The notes under the pieces are model-generated. The model was not told where the DNA came from. It worked only from the letters and a program-made list of their open reading frames with translations, and made no database searches. A stretch of 64,000 bases of DNA from Kitasatospora sp. MMS16-BH015 (GTDB lineage: Bacteria > Actinomycetota > Actinomycetes > Streptomycetales > Streptomycetaceae): positions 558,001-622,000 of the forward strand of contig NZ_CP025394.1 in NCBI RefSeq assembly GCF_002943525.1, read 5' to 3'. Made by a program: the position numbers and the translations under genes. Below are positions 16,337 through 25,687 of this stretch, piece after piece; position 1 is the first letter of the stretch; the number at the start of each line of letters is the position of its first letter.

Positions 16337-16825
16337 ATGGAGACCACCACCGCCATCCGGTACGTGCGCGGCGACGCCACATCCCCTCAGGCCAAGGGCG
16401 CCAAGGTCACCGCGCACATCCGCAACGACCTGGGCGGCTGGGGCAAGGACTTCGTGCTGGCGCTGTCGCGGCGCTGGCCCGAGCCGGAGACCGCGTACCG
16501 GCGGTGGCACCGGGAGCGGGCACAGAACGACTTCGCCCTGGACGCGCTGCAGTTGGTCCAGGTCTCACCGGACACCTGGGTGGCGAACCTGGTCGGCCAG
16601 CGCGGCATCCGCACCCGCCGCTCCGCCGGCGCTCCGGTGCGCTACGAAGCCATCGACCGCGGCCTGCAGACTCTCGCCGAGCACGCCCTCGTGCTGGGAG
16701 CCTCCGTCCACATGCCACGCATCGGCTGCGGCCTGGCCGGCGGGCGCTGGGACCGGATCGAACCGCTCGTGGCCGCCCGACTGACGGCACGCCACGTGCC
16801 CGTCACGGTCTACGACCACGACTGA
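16337..16825 (+). CDS. Macrodomain protein (Appr-1''-p processing family)
   Basis: A 162-residue single-domain protein of the macro fold. The ADP-ribose pocket signatures are YVRGDAT near the N-terminus, HIRNDLGGWGKDFVLALS, and PRIGCGLAGGRWD near the C-terminus. Such proteins bind ADP-ribose or remove it from nucleotides, proteins or nucleic acids, and several reverse toxin-mediated ADP-ribosylation. No ADP-ribosyltransferase toxin gene is next to it, so it appears to be a solitary housekeeping-type copy. ATG 16337 was taken; GTG 16328 is an alternative, and neither has a strong ribosome site. Confidence 0.88.
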   Translation: METTTAIRYVRGDATSPQAKGAKVTAHIRNDLGGWGKDFVLALSRRWPEPETAYRRWHRERAQNDFALDALQLVQVSPDTWVANLVGQRGIRTRRSAGAPVRYEAIDRGLQTLAEHALVLGASVHMPRIGCGLAGGRWDRIEPLVAARLTARHVPVTVYDHD

Positions 16826-16981
16826 GGGCTCAGGCGCAGGTGCGACGGGCCACGGGCGCACTCGGGCGCCCTGGCTTGCTGAGCTCCCGAGCCACCGGAA
16901 GCAGCGGTCTCCCAGGCGCGGAACAGGGTGAGGGCCTCTGTGAGGTCGGCAGGGCCGCACCCGGCATGAATCGGGCTCGGC

Positions 16982-18187
16982 TCAGGGGTGGTCGAGGGCG
17001 CCGAGTGCCTGCTCGGCCCCCGCGGTCAGGGGGTGATCCGTGCCGAAGTGGGTGCGCCAGGCAGCCGCGTTGGTGGTCAGTTCGGCGCGGGCCTCGGCCC
17101 GGTGGCCTTGGGCGGCAAGCACACGGCCGCGCAGGGTGCCCAACTCCAGTGCGCGGTGGTGGCGTTGCCCGAACACGGCATGGCAGTCGGCCAGCGCCCG
17201 GTCGACTTCCAGGATGGCCGAGTCGGCTCTGCCCAGGCCGAGTTGGGCGGTGCCCAGCTCGAGACCGAGCGCCGAACGATACCCGCGGCGGGACCGTGGT
17301 GCGGCCGCGACGGTGGCTTCGCCGGTCTCGGCAGCGGAGAGCGCCTCGCCGTACCGCCGTTGCGCGTTCAGCGCCTTGACGAGGGTGAGCTGCCGCAGGT
17401 CCGAGCCGGCGGGGTCGGCACCCGCCACCACCTCACGGAGCAGCGCCTCGGCCTCCGCGGCCTGGCCCTGACCGATCAGGGCGAGAGCGAGAGTGCACCA
17501 AGCGGACCAGTCGGTGTTGGCCAGGGCCTGGTTCGGGTCGATGGCGGCCCGGATCAGCTCCCGGCATTCCGTCTCGGCCTCCTCGTAGTGGCCGAGACGG
17601 ACCATGTGCAGAGCCCACGAGGCTCGGGCCTCCATGACCTGCGCCGCCTCCGGGCCGCCCTCGGCCGTCCAGGCCTCGGCCAGCTCGGCGTACTGCGTGG
17701 CCGCCTCCGTGTCACACCCCAGCAGGCCGTACGCGAGGGCCCGAGTGCTGTGCACCTGCAGGGGGAGCCTGCCGAAGTGGTGCCGTTCGGCCAGGTCCAG
17801 GAAGGCATCCATCTCACTGATGGCCTGCTGAGTACGGTGGGTGGCCAGCAGCACGTCGCCGAGCAGCATGCGGGCGAGGCCCTCGGTCTTCCAGCCGGCC
17901 GGCAGCGGCGCGGCGGCGGCGAGCAAGGTGCGGAGCTCGCTCTCGGCCTCGGCATAGCGGTGGAGCCTGCGCAGCACCCGGGCCAGTACAAGGCGGGCGG
18001 CCGAGGTGGCGGGTGCCGCCGGGCCGAGCAGGTCGGACCGGATCCGCACCGCCTCGGCCAGCGGGGCCTCGGCCTCAGCTTCGCGCTCGTCCCGCCGCAG
18101 CTGGTCACCGTGGCGGAACAACCGATCCGCGTGCCCCAGGGCCGCCCGCGCAGCACGGCGCTCGCGCCAATCACCGATCAGCCCCAC
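16982..18187 (-). CDS. Tetratricopeptide-repeat protein
   Basis: A 401-residue soluble protein built of TPR units: RYAEAESELRTLL, TQQAISEMDAFLDLAE, HYEEAETECRELI, QAAEAEALLREV, ALGLELGTAQLGLGR and HRALELGTLRGRVLA recur about every 40 residues. The final segment, RTHFGTDHPLTAGA, resembles the Kinesin-light-chain-like TPR proteins common in Streptomyces. There is no DNA-binding or enzymatic domain. GTG 18187 was selected because GGAGG lies 5 nt upstream; GTG 18211 has no such site. It is likely a protein-protein interaction module. The partner cannot be read from the neighbourhood. Confidence 0.82.
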   Translation of the reverse strand: MGLIGDWRERRAARAALGHADRLFRHGDQLRRDEREAEAEAPLAEAVRIRSDLLGPAAPATSAARLVLARVLRRLHRYAEAESELRTLLAAAAPLPAGWKTEGLARMLLGDVLLATHRTQQAISEMDAFLDLAERHHFGRLPLQVHSTRALAYGLLGCDTEAATQYAELAEAWTAEGGPEAAQVMEARASWALHMVRLGHYEEAETECRELIRAAIDPNQALANTDWSAWCTLALALIGQGQAAEAEALLREVVAGADPAGSDLRQLTLVKALNAQRRYGEALSAAETGEATVAAAPRSRRGYRSALGLELGTAQLGLGRADSAILEVDRALADCHAVFGQRHHRALELGTLRGRVLAAQGHRAEARAELTTNAAAWRTHFGTDHPLTAGAEQALGALDHP

Positions 18188-18348
18188 GTGGCCCTCCGCT
18201 CCCGTTCCCACCTGCCGAACCGGTGCGCGATCCTACTGGTGAGCTGCAGCGATGTACGGACGGGCCCCCTGTCTCCCGTCCAGGCTCTACCCCTGTCAGC
18301 TGTCCTGGGCGGGACCCACACCCGCGCGTGGGGTGGGGTCGACCGGCC

Positions 18349-18993
18349 TCAGCTCCAGGGCGGGCGCCCCGTCCCCTCCGCCCACCGTGCCAGCGCCCGC
18401 TGATCGACCATCCGGATGCCGACCTTCGCGCAGAACTCCGCCGCCGGTCTGGTGAACGAACTGGTCGTCACCACCATCGCCAGGTCGCAGCCGTGGATGT
18501 CCCGGAACGTCCCGTTGACCTTCTGGACGTCGTTCGAGCCCACGAACGTCCTCGGCCCGTACCGCTTGGCCTGGATCAGGACCCGCTGCCCGGCCGGGGT
18601 GGTGGCCAGCACGTCGGCCGCCAGATCCCCGGCACCGCCCACGACCCGCACCTCCGTGCAGCCGTCCCGCCGACACAGCACCGCCAGCGCCTGCTCGAAC
18701 TCCTTCGGGCTCATCACCAGGAACGCCCCGATGTGCCGCAACCGCGCCGTGGCCGCCTCGAGCCCACGCCGTTCGGCCAGCACCCGACTGCGCACCAGCC
18801 CGACTGTTACGGCCAGCCCGACCGCCAACAGCCCTGCCAGCAGGAGGAGATGATGCGCGAGCCAGGCCACCCCGGAGACGGCCAGGACGAGGAGGAGGAC
18901 CACCGGACCGAGGGTCAGGATCGCGCTGTCCCGGCTCCTCCGGGCCCGCCGGGCCGTCGTGCTCCCCCGCCGTCGTGCAGGCCTACGGGCCAC
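18349..18993 (-). CDS. Membrane-anchored restriction-endonuclease-like (Mrr_cat) protein
   Basis: A 214-residue protein. Two hydrophobic segments (about 24-45 and 49-66) follow a basic N-terminus and place the rest in the cytoplasm. The C-terminal half is a PD-(D/E)xK domain of the Mrr/type IV restriction group: MSPKEFEQ, then GAGDLAADV (metal-binding Asp), VLIQAKRYG (QxK), NDVQKVNGTF and AMVVTTSSFT. Proteins of this layout are common in actinobacteria and usually annotated as restriction endonucleases; cleavage of foreign or modified DNA, or of membrane-proximal DNA, is possible but unproven. It starts at GTG 18993. No methyltransferase partner is nearby, as expected for a type IV-like enzyme. 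Confidence 0.82.
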   Translation of the reverse strand: MARRPARRRGSTTARRARRSRDSAILTLGPVVLLLVLAVSGVAWLAHHLLLLAGLLAVGLAVTVGLVRSRVLAERRGLEAATARLRHIGAFLVMSPKEFEQALAVLCRRDGCTEVRVVGGAGDLAADVLATTPAGQRVLIQAKRYGPRTFVGSNDVQKVNGTFRDIHGCDLAMVVTTSSFTRPAAEFCAKVGIRMVDQRALARWAEGTGRPPWS

Positions 18994-19219
18994 GGTGCCC
19001 CCTCCGCGTCACGATGTGTCCGTGATCGTAGGAAGGCGCGGCGCTGGTACACCGACGGTTCGGACAGACGGGCCGCCGGTCGGCGCGGAATGACCGGATC
19101 ACGCTGGTCCGTGGCCGAACAACCTGCCCTGATCGGGCCGAGTTCCCGATCTCTGCCTCCATCGCCTCGATCCTCTGGCATGCTCACCGAGAGTTTCCGG
19201 TACGTGACCAGGGGTGGGC

Positions 19220-19417
19220 ATGCAGTTCGTCAGCGCGAGCGCGTTCCTCGCGATCATCATCGTCATCCGGCTACGCCGACGGACCGAGGCCCGCTCGCGC
19301 GTCGATGAGACGGTCACCGTGCTGACCGCTGTCGTCTTCGGTGTCCTGATCGCCGCCACGAGCTGGGGCCACACGATCCTCCAACTAGTCGGCACCGCCA
19401 GCAACGCCACCCACTGA
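19220..19417 (+). CDS. Small two-segment membrane protein
   Basis: A 65-residue protein: one hydrophobic helix (about 2-17), a basic/acidic loop RLRRRTEARSRVDE, and a second helix (about 32-56). ATG 19220 has AGGGG 5 nt upstream. It resembles the small membrane proteins often seen beside conjugative or integrated elements in Streptomyces, but no transfer or integrase gene is present here. Function unknown. Confidence 0.6.
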   Translation: MQFVSASAFLAIIIVIRLRRRTEARSRVDETVTVLTAVVFGVLIAATSWGHTILQLVGTASNATH

Positions 19418-19566
19418 GCACCCGTTGGCACTGGGCCGGCCCGCCGGTTGCCACACCCGCACACCGCCGGCGATCTCACCCAGGAGGTCGAGCGGCCAAC
19501 GGCTGCAGCGCGCACCGAGAGCAGGGCGGTGACCTCGGCAAGGTCCACACCTGCGATCATCCGCCC

Positions 19567-19911
19567 ATGAGCTACGACCTGGCCGTATGGCATGGAGAAC
19601 GCCCGAAGGACGAGGACGCGGGCGCGGTGTTCGACGAACTCTACGAGCGTTACCTCGAATCGGAGGACGTGTTCGCGGAGCCGGCGCCCCGCATCGAGGC
19701 GTATGTCGAAGCACTCGTCGAGCGGTATCCGGACGATGTTCCCGGCGGCCCCTGGGCCTCACCGCCCGTCCTGGGCGAGGCCTCGGGCCCGATCGTCTAT
19801 CTGCTGATCTCCCACAGCCGGGCGGAGGAAGTCTCCGAGTACGCCGCCGCATTGGCACGCGAACACGGGCTCCTCTGCTACGACCCGCAAGGCGAAACCC
19901 TTCGGGATTGA
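19567..19911 (+). CDS. Small conserved hypothetical protein
   Basis: A 114-residue acidic soluble protein beginning MSYDLAVWHGERP and ending HGLLCYDPQGETLRD, with the central motif PIVYLLISHSRAEEV. I recall similar short proteins in many Streptomyces, with no assigned function. The size, acidity and solitary placement would also fit an immunity-type protein, but no toxin lies beside it. ATG 19567 begins the conserved N-terminus; the ribosome site is weak. Confidence 0.6.
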   Translation: MSYDLAVWHGERPKDEDAGAVFDELYERYLESEDVFAEPAPRIEAYVEALVERYPDDVPGGPWASPPVLGEASGPIVYLLISHSRAEEVSEYAAALAREHGLLCYDPQGETLRD

Positions 19912-20066
19912 GCAGAGCCGATCGGCTGATGACGCCCCTGCTTCCCGACCACCTTCCCCGCCCCCATCCTGCCCGAGCGCGGATCCGGCACGGCGCCGGC
20001 TCGATCAGCCGACCTCGGGCCACCAGCCACCAGCCACCACCCGCTGTGCGCCGCCGCCTTCCCGGC

Positions 20067-21092
20067 TCAGCCACCGTCGTAGTCGGTGGCGGCCAGGACG
20101 GCGAGACGGCGGCCGTCGGGTGAGACCACCAGGAGGCCGATGTCCATGTCGGCGTAGTTGAACCAGTCGGTGGAGGCGTTGAAGCCGTACCAGGTGCACG
20201 CCGCCGCCCGCTGCTCCACCTCGCCCGGCCGCGCGTCGTCGGGTACGCCCACCAAGGCTGCGATGGACCGCCAGGCCGCGAGACGGCCGTAGGCGCCGCG
20301 CCACCGGTAGTCATCGTGGCCACCGCCGAGGGAGGCCGCCGTGAACAGTACGCGCCAAGCCTCGGCGGGCGTGGTGGTGAAGACGGCGAGGTGCTCGGAG
20401 GTGGCCAGCCCTTCGAGGCAGTCCAACCCGAGGGAGAGCAGCACTGGGTGGACAGTGTCGGGCCCGACCGGCCCGTCCGTGAGGTGGATACTCGACTCGA
20501 CCCGCCCGTTGTGGCGCCCCGCCCAGCGCTCGACTGCGGCTTCGAGGGCGAAGTCGAGCCGGTTGCCGGTGACCACCGGCAGGTCGCCGGCGGCGCGACC
20601 GGGCAGCCGGGCGCCCTCCGGGAGGGTGTACTGCAGGCCGCCGGCTGAGCCGCCGGCGAAGTAGTGCGGGAGGGTGGGCCGACCCTCCATGGGCGTCAGC
20701 CTCCAGGGCAGCCAGGACAGCGGGTGTTCCTGCCAGAACGGGGAAGCTGCCGCCCACGCCACGGCCTCGGGAGCATCCTCGGCCCTACGGCCACGCAGGG
20801 CCAGCTCCTCGATCAGGCAGGCCCGCAACTCGTTCAGCTCGGCATCGGCCGACCCCAGCTCGAACACCGGCCCCAGATCCCGGGCCGACTGGTACTCGGC
20901 CAGCACGGCGGCCGCGCGGCGTTCGGCCATGCGGCCGGATCCGAGCGCGGCCAGGCCCAGATGCACAGCATGCCCGACGTGCTCGCGCCCCTGCGTCGTG
21001 GCAAGCCGCCACAGGAGCAACTCGAACAGGAGCCGGTGCTCGCCGCCACCCGCACCGTAACGCCTCAGCAGAACGGCCCCGAAGTCCGCCAC
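20067..21092 (-). CDS. DUF6183-like protein, possibly 5'-truncated
   Basis: A 341-residue soluble protein. The C-terminal half (AEAWRVLFTAASLGG, GAYGRLAAWRSIAALVG, WYGFNASTDWF, DGRRLAVLAATD) matches what I remember of the DUF6183 family in Streptomyces. The only usable start is GTG 21092, but the frame stays open and protein-like for 26 codons further upstream (LLDDHLRRGDAEF leads into the start) until the stop codon of the neighbouring hydrolase, with no start codon in that stretch. The original N-terminus may have been lost in a deletion joining the two genes, or a rare CTG start is used. Function unknown. Confidence 0.6.
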   Translation of the reverse strand: MADFGAVLLRRYGAGGGEHRLLFELLLWRLATTQGREHVGHAVHLGLAALGSGRMAERRAAAVLAEYQSARDLGPVFELGSADAELNELRACLIEELALRGRRAEDAPEAVAWAAASPFWQEHPLSWLPWRLTPMEGRPTLPHYFAGGSAGGLQYTLPEGARLPGRAAGDLPVVTGNRLDFALEAAVERWAGRHNGRVESSIHLTDGPVGPDTVHPVLLSLGLDCLEGLATSEHLAVFTTTPAEAWRVLFTAASLGGGHDDYRWRGAYGRLAAWRSIAALVGVPDDARPGEVEQRAAACTWYGFNASTDWFNYADMDIGLLVVSPDGRRLAVLAATDYDGG

Positions 21093-21170
21093 GAACTCCG
21101 CGTCACCGCGCCGCAGGTGGTCGTCGAGAAGATCGGTCCGGCCCTGCCGTGCTCGACGCGGGGCGGCCGT

Positions 21171-22643
21171 TCATAGGCCGTCACCCGGCTGGTGAACGGA
21201 GAGGCTGCCGTAGGCCGACAGCGCCCCGGCCGGATCGGCTGGCGGCGTGTGCCGCAGGGTCGCGTCCAGGAAGGCCAGCGTGGTCGCGGCGACCAGGTGC
21301 GGGCTGCCGGTGCGGCCGAGTGTCCCGACGATCGAGGGTATCGGCGGGAGGTACAGAGGGCCGTCCATGAAGGTGAGGTGGGCGGCGCCGGGGACGGTGA
21401 GCCGGTAGGTGGGTGCGGTGTCGAGGGCGAGAGCCTCGGTGAGGCGGGGGAGGTAGCGCGGGTCGGTGGCCGGGGTGACGGCCTGGGTGAGCGCGAGCAC
21501 CGGTTGGTGGAGAGCAGGGGTGGTGGGGCCGTGGGGGAAGCCGTCCAGGTCGATGACGGCGGTGAAGCGGGTGTCCTGCCGGGCGGCTTGGAGAGCGGCG
21601 CCGCCGCCCATGGAGTGGCCGGCCACGGCGACGCGGGTGGTGTCCAGGCGCCTGGTCAGCGGGTCGGCAGTCGTGCCCTGGTCGAGGCCGGTCAGCTGGG
21701 TGAGGACGAAGCCGAGGTCGGCGGCGCGGATGGCCGTCCAGTCGGCGGCGAGCCGCTCGTCCGCGTCTCGGTCGCCGGTGGAGGCGGTCTCGGAACGGAT
21801 CGTCCGGCCGTCCTCGAGTACGAGGGCGGCCGAGTCGTACGGGTGGTCGAGGGCCGCCACCACGTAACCATGGCTGGCCAACTCCTCGGCCCAGGCGGTG
21901 TTCTGGGTGCGGACCCCGCCCGAAGCGGGCGAGAACAGCACGACCGGATACCGCTCCGCCCCGCCGGCCACCGGGGCGTCGACGTACGCGTGGCTGTGGG
22001 CCCGCGCGACACCGTCGACCAGGAAACCGGGCAGACCGACCCCGTGGGCGAGCGCGTCGGAGACAGTGCGCGCCTCCTGCTCGGTGCGTCCGAGGTACCG
22101 GCCCTGTGGCGCGCGGGCCGCGGGCCTCCGCGCGGGGTACCAGAGCTGGACCACGACCGTGCGGTGGTCATTCGGGTCTGGGGTGAAGGTCTCGGGGCGG
22201 TGCGGGTCCGTCCACTGCACCACCCGCGTCCCGACCGCGAACGCGCCCGACGGCACCGGGAACACCGGCACGGGGAAGGCCCAGGCCGCGACCGGCCCGG
22301 CGGCTATCAGACCGAGGCAGGCCGCCGACCCGGGCAAGGCCAGCCACCACCGGGCCCGCCGGACCGGCCGACCGGGCTGGCGCCGGAGCCGGCGCGTCCG
22401 CAGCAGCGGGGCGAGGGCGAACGGCAGCGCCGCCACTGCGCCCGCCAGCACCGGCAGCAGCTGCCAACGGAGCCCGGCCAGGCTCAGTAGGATCACGGAC
22501 AGCGCGAAGACCGCCGCCGCCACGACCGTGGCGCGCGGACGGGCGCCCGGCGGCAGCCAGCGCGCCAGCACCAGCACGACGGCACTCAGGACGGCGAGCA
22601 ACTTGGTGGGGGACATGGACAGTCCCGTGATGATCTCGTTCAC
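21171..22643 (-). CDS. Membrane-bound alpha/beta hydrolase, PAF-acetylhydrolase isoform II-like
   Basis: A 490-residue protein. The N-terminal about 125 residues hold four hydrophobic helices. The remainder is an alpha/beta hydrolase with RTVVVQLWYPARRP, PVVLFSPASGG, the nucleophile elbow AGHSMGGG, an acid in VIDLDGFPHG and a terminal catalytic His in GAAHLTFMD. The layout resembles the platelet-activating-factor acetylhydrolase isoform II family; the native substrate is probably an acyl or lipid ester at the membrane face. GTG 22643 is used as start (ATG 22616 is also possible). It is divergent from the two-component system at 22.9-24.8 kb and could be its target. Confidence 0.82.
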   Translation of the reverse strand: MNEIITGLSMSPTKLLAVLSAVVLVLARWLPPGARPRATVVAAAVFALSVILLSLAGLRWQLLPVLAGAVAALPFALAPLLRTRRLRRQPGRPVRRARWWLALPGSAACLGLIAAGPVAAWAFPVPVFPVPSGAFAVGTRVVQWTDPHRPETFTPDPNDHRTVVVQLWYPARRPAARAPQGRYLGRTEQEARTVSDALAHGVGLPGFLVDGVARAHSHAYVDAPVAGGAERYPVVLFSPASGGVRTQNTAWAEELASHGYVVAALDHPYDSAALVLEDGRTIRSETASTGDRDADERLAADWTAIRAADLGFVLTQLTGLDQGTTADPLTRRLDTTRVAVAGHSMGGGAALQAARQDTRFTAVIDLDGFPHGPTTPALHQPVLALTQAVTPATDPRYLPRLTEALALDTAPTYRLTVPGAAHLTFMDGPLYLPPIPSIVGTLGRTGSPHLVAATTLAFLDATLRHTPPADPAGALSAYGSLSVHQPGDGL

Positions 22644-22877
22644 ACCGCCATGCTCAGGCCGGGGCAGGGGCCGCCACATCGTCCCCCGGCACTCGCCGCA
22701 TCCCACCCCGGTCGTAAACCTGTCTGCCCGACGAGCGGCCGTTTTGCGACCTCAGGAGGTACGCGATCTCCTCCTCCGGGCGTACCCGGACACCGTACGT
22801 TCCATCGGCGGGCCGATGTGCGTCAACGCTCCCCCGACCTACTGTGGCGTCAGTACTCCAGAGACAGGGGCGTGGTG

Positions 22878-24134
22878 ATGAACGAGACAGCGGAAAGGAC
22901 GAGCACGTACCAGTCGGCTTGGCGCGCCTTGGAGCGGTCAGCCGGAGCCGAGCGCATGGCCTCGGCCATCCGGCGCCGCGCTCTCCGCCTGTCACCTGCC
23001 ACACGCACCGCCCTGCCGGCGGTGCTGCTCCTGGTCCTGCTGCTCCTCCAGGCCACCACCATCCACGCACCCTACGAGCTCCCGACCGCGGCTGCTCTCA
23101 CCGTCGGCCTCGTCCTCCCCCTGGCATGGCGGCACCGCGCCCCTCGTGCAGTGTTCAGCGTGGTGGCTGCCACGGCCTTCGTCCAATGGCTGACAGACAT
23201 TCAGCTCGCGGCTGACAGCGCCCTGCTGATCGCCCTGCACGCGGTGGCGTGCTGCTCCGACCGGCGCAGCACGCTTGTCGCCGCCACCGCCCTGGAGGGT
23301 GGGGCGCTGCTGGCCTGCCTGCGCTGGGCGCCGGAGGGCGGGTTCGCGGCGCCCTTCGTCGCGCTGACCGCGATGATCATCGCCACCGCCGCCCTGGGCG
23401 CGAATGCCCGGACCACGCGCGCCCACCTCGCCACGCTCGAGCAGCGGGCGACCGAGCTGGAGCAACAGCAGGACCAGCAGGCCCGGCTCGCCGTCGCCGA
23501 GGAGCGGACCCGGATCGCCCGGGAGATGCACGACATCGTCACCCACAACCTGTCGGTCATGGTCGCGCTCACCGACGCCGCCGTCCACACGCAGCACAGC
23601 GCACCCGACAAGGCCACGTCGGCGATGCTCCGCAGTTCCGAGACCGGCCGACAGGCCCTCACCGACATGCGGCGCTCGCTCGGCATCCTGCGGACCGACG
23701 AGCCCGACGCCAGACTCCACCCGCTCCCCGGCTTCGACCAACTCGCCGCGCTGGCCGACCAGATGCGCGCCGCCGGGCTGCCCACCAGCCTCGAACTCAC
23801 CGGCAGCCACGCCCACGTCCCGGCCACCGCCCAGCTGACCGTCTACCGCCTGGCGCAGGAGGCCTTGACCAACACCCTGAAGCACGCCCCCGCCGGCACC
23901 CGCGCCAAGGTCCGGATCAGCTGCTCAGCCGCCGCGGTCACCGTGGACGTCACCGACGACAATCCTCACCCGCCCCGAGCCGAGGCCGGCCGTCCCGGCC
24001 AGGGCATCCCCGGCATGCGCGAGCGCTCGGCCGCGTACGGCGGATCGCTGCGAGCCGGTCCGATCCCGGGTGGCGGCTGGGGAGTCCACACCCGACTCCG
24101 TCTCGACCGCGCCGGAGCGGCGGTGCCCGCATGA
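22878..24134 (+). CDS. Sensor histidine kinase (NarL/DesK type)
   Basis: A 418-residue membrane sensor. Hydrophobic helices run from about residue 44 to 175, followed by a coiled coil ([15 protein letters not shown]), a HisKA_3 dimerisation box [19 protein letters not shown] with the phospho-acceptor His218, and a HATPase_c domain with N-box [14 protein letters not shown] and a [11 protein letters not shown]-box. Six or so short helices without an extracellular loop suggest a membrane or lipid signal rather than a periplasmic ligand. Its stop overlaps the response regulator start by 4 nt (ATGA). Confidence 0.93.
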   Translation: MNETAERTSTYQSAWRALERSAGAERMASAIRRRALRLSPATRTALPAVLLLVLLLLQATTIHAPYELPTAAALTVGLVLPLAWRHRAPRAVFSVVAATAFVQWLTDIQLAADSALLIALHAVACCSDRRSTLVAATALEGGALLACLRWAPEGGFAAPFVALTAMIIATAALGANARTTRAHLATLEQRATELEQQQDQQARLAVAEERTRIAREMHDIVTHNLSVMVALTDAAVHTQHSAPDKATSAMLRSSETGRQALTDMRRSLGILRTDEPDARLHPLPGFDQLAALADQMRAAGLPTSLELTGSHAHVPATAQLTVYRLAQEALTNTLKHAPAGTRAKVRISCSAAAVTVDVTDDNPHPPRAEAGRPGQGIPGMRERSAAYGGSLRAGPIPGGGWGVHTRLRLDRAGAAVPA

Positions 24135-24802
24135 CCATCCGTGTCCTGATCGCCGACGACGAGGCGCTGCTCCGGATGGCCTTCGGCACCATCCTGGAGG
24201 CCCAACCCGACATGACGTCGGTCGGCGAGGCCGCCGACGGCGCCGAAGCCGTCCGCCTCGCAGGCCAGTTGCGCCCGGACGTCGTCCTGATGGACGTGCG
24301 GATGCCAGGCACCGACGGCATCGAGGCGACGCGCCGGATCACCCGGCTCTCCCCGTCGAGCCGGGTGCTGATCCTCACCACCTTCGACCTGGACGATTAC
24401 GCCTTCGCCGCCCTCGGCGCCGGGGCCTCGGGCTTCCTCCTCAAGAACACCAGACCGGAGGAGCTCCTCACCGCCATCCGCCACGTGGCCGCCGGCGACG
24501 CCGTGGTCTCAGCCCGCATCACCCGCCGCCTACTGGAGGACTTCCGCCCGCACCTCCCCGGCGGCAGCAGCGACACCGAGACCGCCCACCGCGAGCGGCT
24601 GAGCCGGCTCAGCACCCGCGAGGTCGACGTCCTCACCCAGGTCGGCTGCGGCCTCTCCAACGCCGAGATCGCGGCCGCCCTGTACCTGGCGGAGACGACC
24701 GTGAAGTCCCATCTGGGGCGGATCCTCCACAAGCTCGGCCTGCGCGACCGAATCCAGGCCGTCGTCTTCGCCTACGAGAGCCGCCTCGTCCAGCCGGCCT
24801 GA
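24131..24802 (+). CDS. LuxR/NarL-family response regulator
   Basis: A 223-residue DNA-binding regulator. The receiver domain has the acidic pair IADDE, the phospho-acceptor in LMDVRMPG (Asp55) and the conserved Lys in FLLKNT. The C-terminal LuxR helix-turn-helix reads [17 protein letters not shown], and [13 protein letters not shown]. It starts by a 4-nt overlap with the kinase, so both are made together. The divergent PAF-acetylhydrolase-like gene is the nearest candidate target. Confidence 0.95.
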   Translation: MTIRVLIADDEALLRMAFGTILEAQPDMTSVGEAADGAEAVRLAGQLRPDVVLMDVRMPGTDGIEATRRITRLSPSSRVLILTTFDLDDYAFAALGAGASGFLLKNTRPEELLTAIRHVAAGDAVVSARITRRLLEDFRPHLPGGSSDTETAHRERLSRLSTREVDVLTQVGCGLSNAEIAAALYLAETTVKSHLGRILHKLGLRDRIQAVVFAYESRLVQPA

Positions 24803-24842
24803 CCACCCTTCCGATCAACCGTCCCATCGCCCGCGCGGAGCC

Positions 24843-25001
24843 TCAGCGCCAGAGCCCGCGCAGCGCCGTCTCGATCAAGCGGCCGGGGTAGCCGGCAGTG
24901 AGCGGCCCGGTGCGCAGCAGCCAACGGTTGAGCAACGGCCCCCAGAATCCCTGCCCACCACAGTCCAGCAGTGAACCCACCACTCTCGGAGGCGCGTTCC
25001 A
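24843..25001 (-). pseudogene. C-terminal fragment resembling a TetR-family regulator
   Basis: The minus strand between the two-component system and the next gene encodes 52 codons ending at TGA 24843: RVVGSLLDCGGQGFWG, then LLNRWLLRTGPLT, then GYPGRLIETALRGLWR. This has the amphipathic helix pattern of a TetR C-terminal end. The frame is closed by TAG at 25002-25004 and has no start codon or helix-turn-helix upstream, so it is a remnant. The assignment to TetR is by pattern only. Confidence 0.4.
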
Positions 25002-25107
25002 CTATCGACAACGGTCATCAGGCAGTCCATCTACGATCTTCGACGTCGACCCGGAACTACGTCGGGGCTTCCCGGTCACAGCACAAGGACATCGAGCGGA
25101 GACACAG

Positions 25108-25629
25108 ATGAGCTTGCCCGGTCCTGACCTCCATACTTTGAGCCTCGAGGAGCTTGAGGCCCACCTGGCCGGCGTCGAGGACAGACACGAGCTGGAGCGG
25201 ATCCGCACGGTGGCGCAGTTCCACGTCTATCACTCCACGGCCCCTCGCGAGGTCCGGCTGGCCTGGGCGAAGCTGTCTCTGGCGGCGAACGAGCGAGGCC
25301 ACGGTGACGACCCGGGGGATCAAGCTCGCATGCACGGTCAAGAGTTCGCTCTCCGTACTTGGGTCATCGGGCACCTCGGCCCCGACACCGATCCGGCCTG
25401 GAACCCCGAGACCCTGGCCGAGGACACACTCACCGTGCTCTCGCTCGACCCTAGCGTGGCGGAATCGACTGCGAGAGACTGGCCGGACCTGCCCATCGAG
25501 GAGATCGTTGCCTTGCGCCGGCACAAGAACCTCACCGCCCACGTCGAACGGCTGATGTCCGACTTGCCGCCCGGGCTACTCAAGGAGCACCTTGCAACTT
25601 GGGCTGCGGCTCGACGGCACCTGCCGTGA
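25108..25629 (+). CDS. Hypothetical protein
   Basis: A 173-residue soluble helical protein starting MSLPGPDLHTLSLEELEAHL. ATG 25108 has GGAG 6 nt upstream. The frame is open 210 nt further upstream, but that part has no ribosome site and unlike-protein composition. Codon use is slightly less GC-rich than in the flanking genes. I recognise no domain; the late segment LPIEEIVALRRHKNL is helix-rich. It lies 58 bp before the NUDIX gene on the same strand and might be co-transcribed. Confidence 0.6.
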   Translation: MSLPGPDLHTLSLEELEAHLAGVEDRHELERIRTVAQFHVYHSTAPREVRLAWAKLSLAANERGHGDDPGDQARMHGQEFALRTWVIGHLGPDTDPAWNPETLAEDTLTVLSLDPSVAESTARDWPDLPIEEIVALRRHKNLTAHVERLMSDLPPGLLKEHLATWAAARRHLP

Positions 25630-25687
25630 GCCGGACTGCTGAGCCGGACTGCCAGCCGTGACGTCTGGACGGTCCCGGAGGGACAGC

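Noticed and set aside
16846..16950. Minus-strand protein-like segment (DLTEALTLFRAWETAA) between the macrodomain and TPR genes
   Set aside because: Too short, with no start codon and no recognisable family; could be a remnant but cannot be supported.
24898..25107. N-terminal extension of the hypothetical gene starting at 24898
   Set aside because: No ribosome site, unlike-protein composition, and overlap with a minus-strand TetR-like remnant; ATG 25108 has a proper site.
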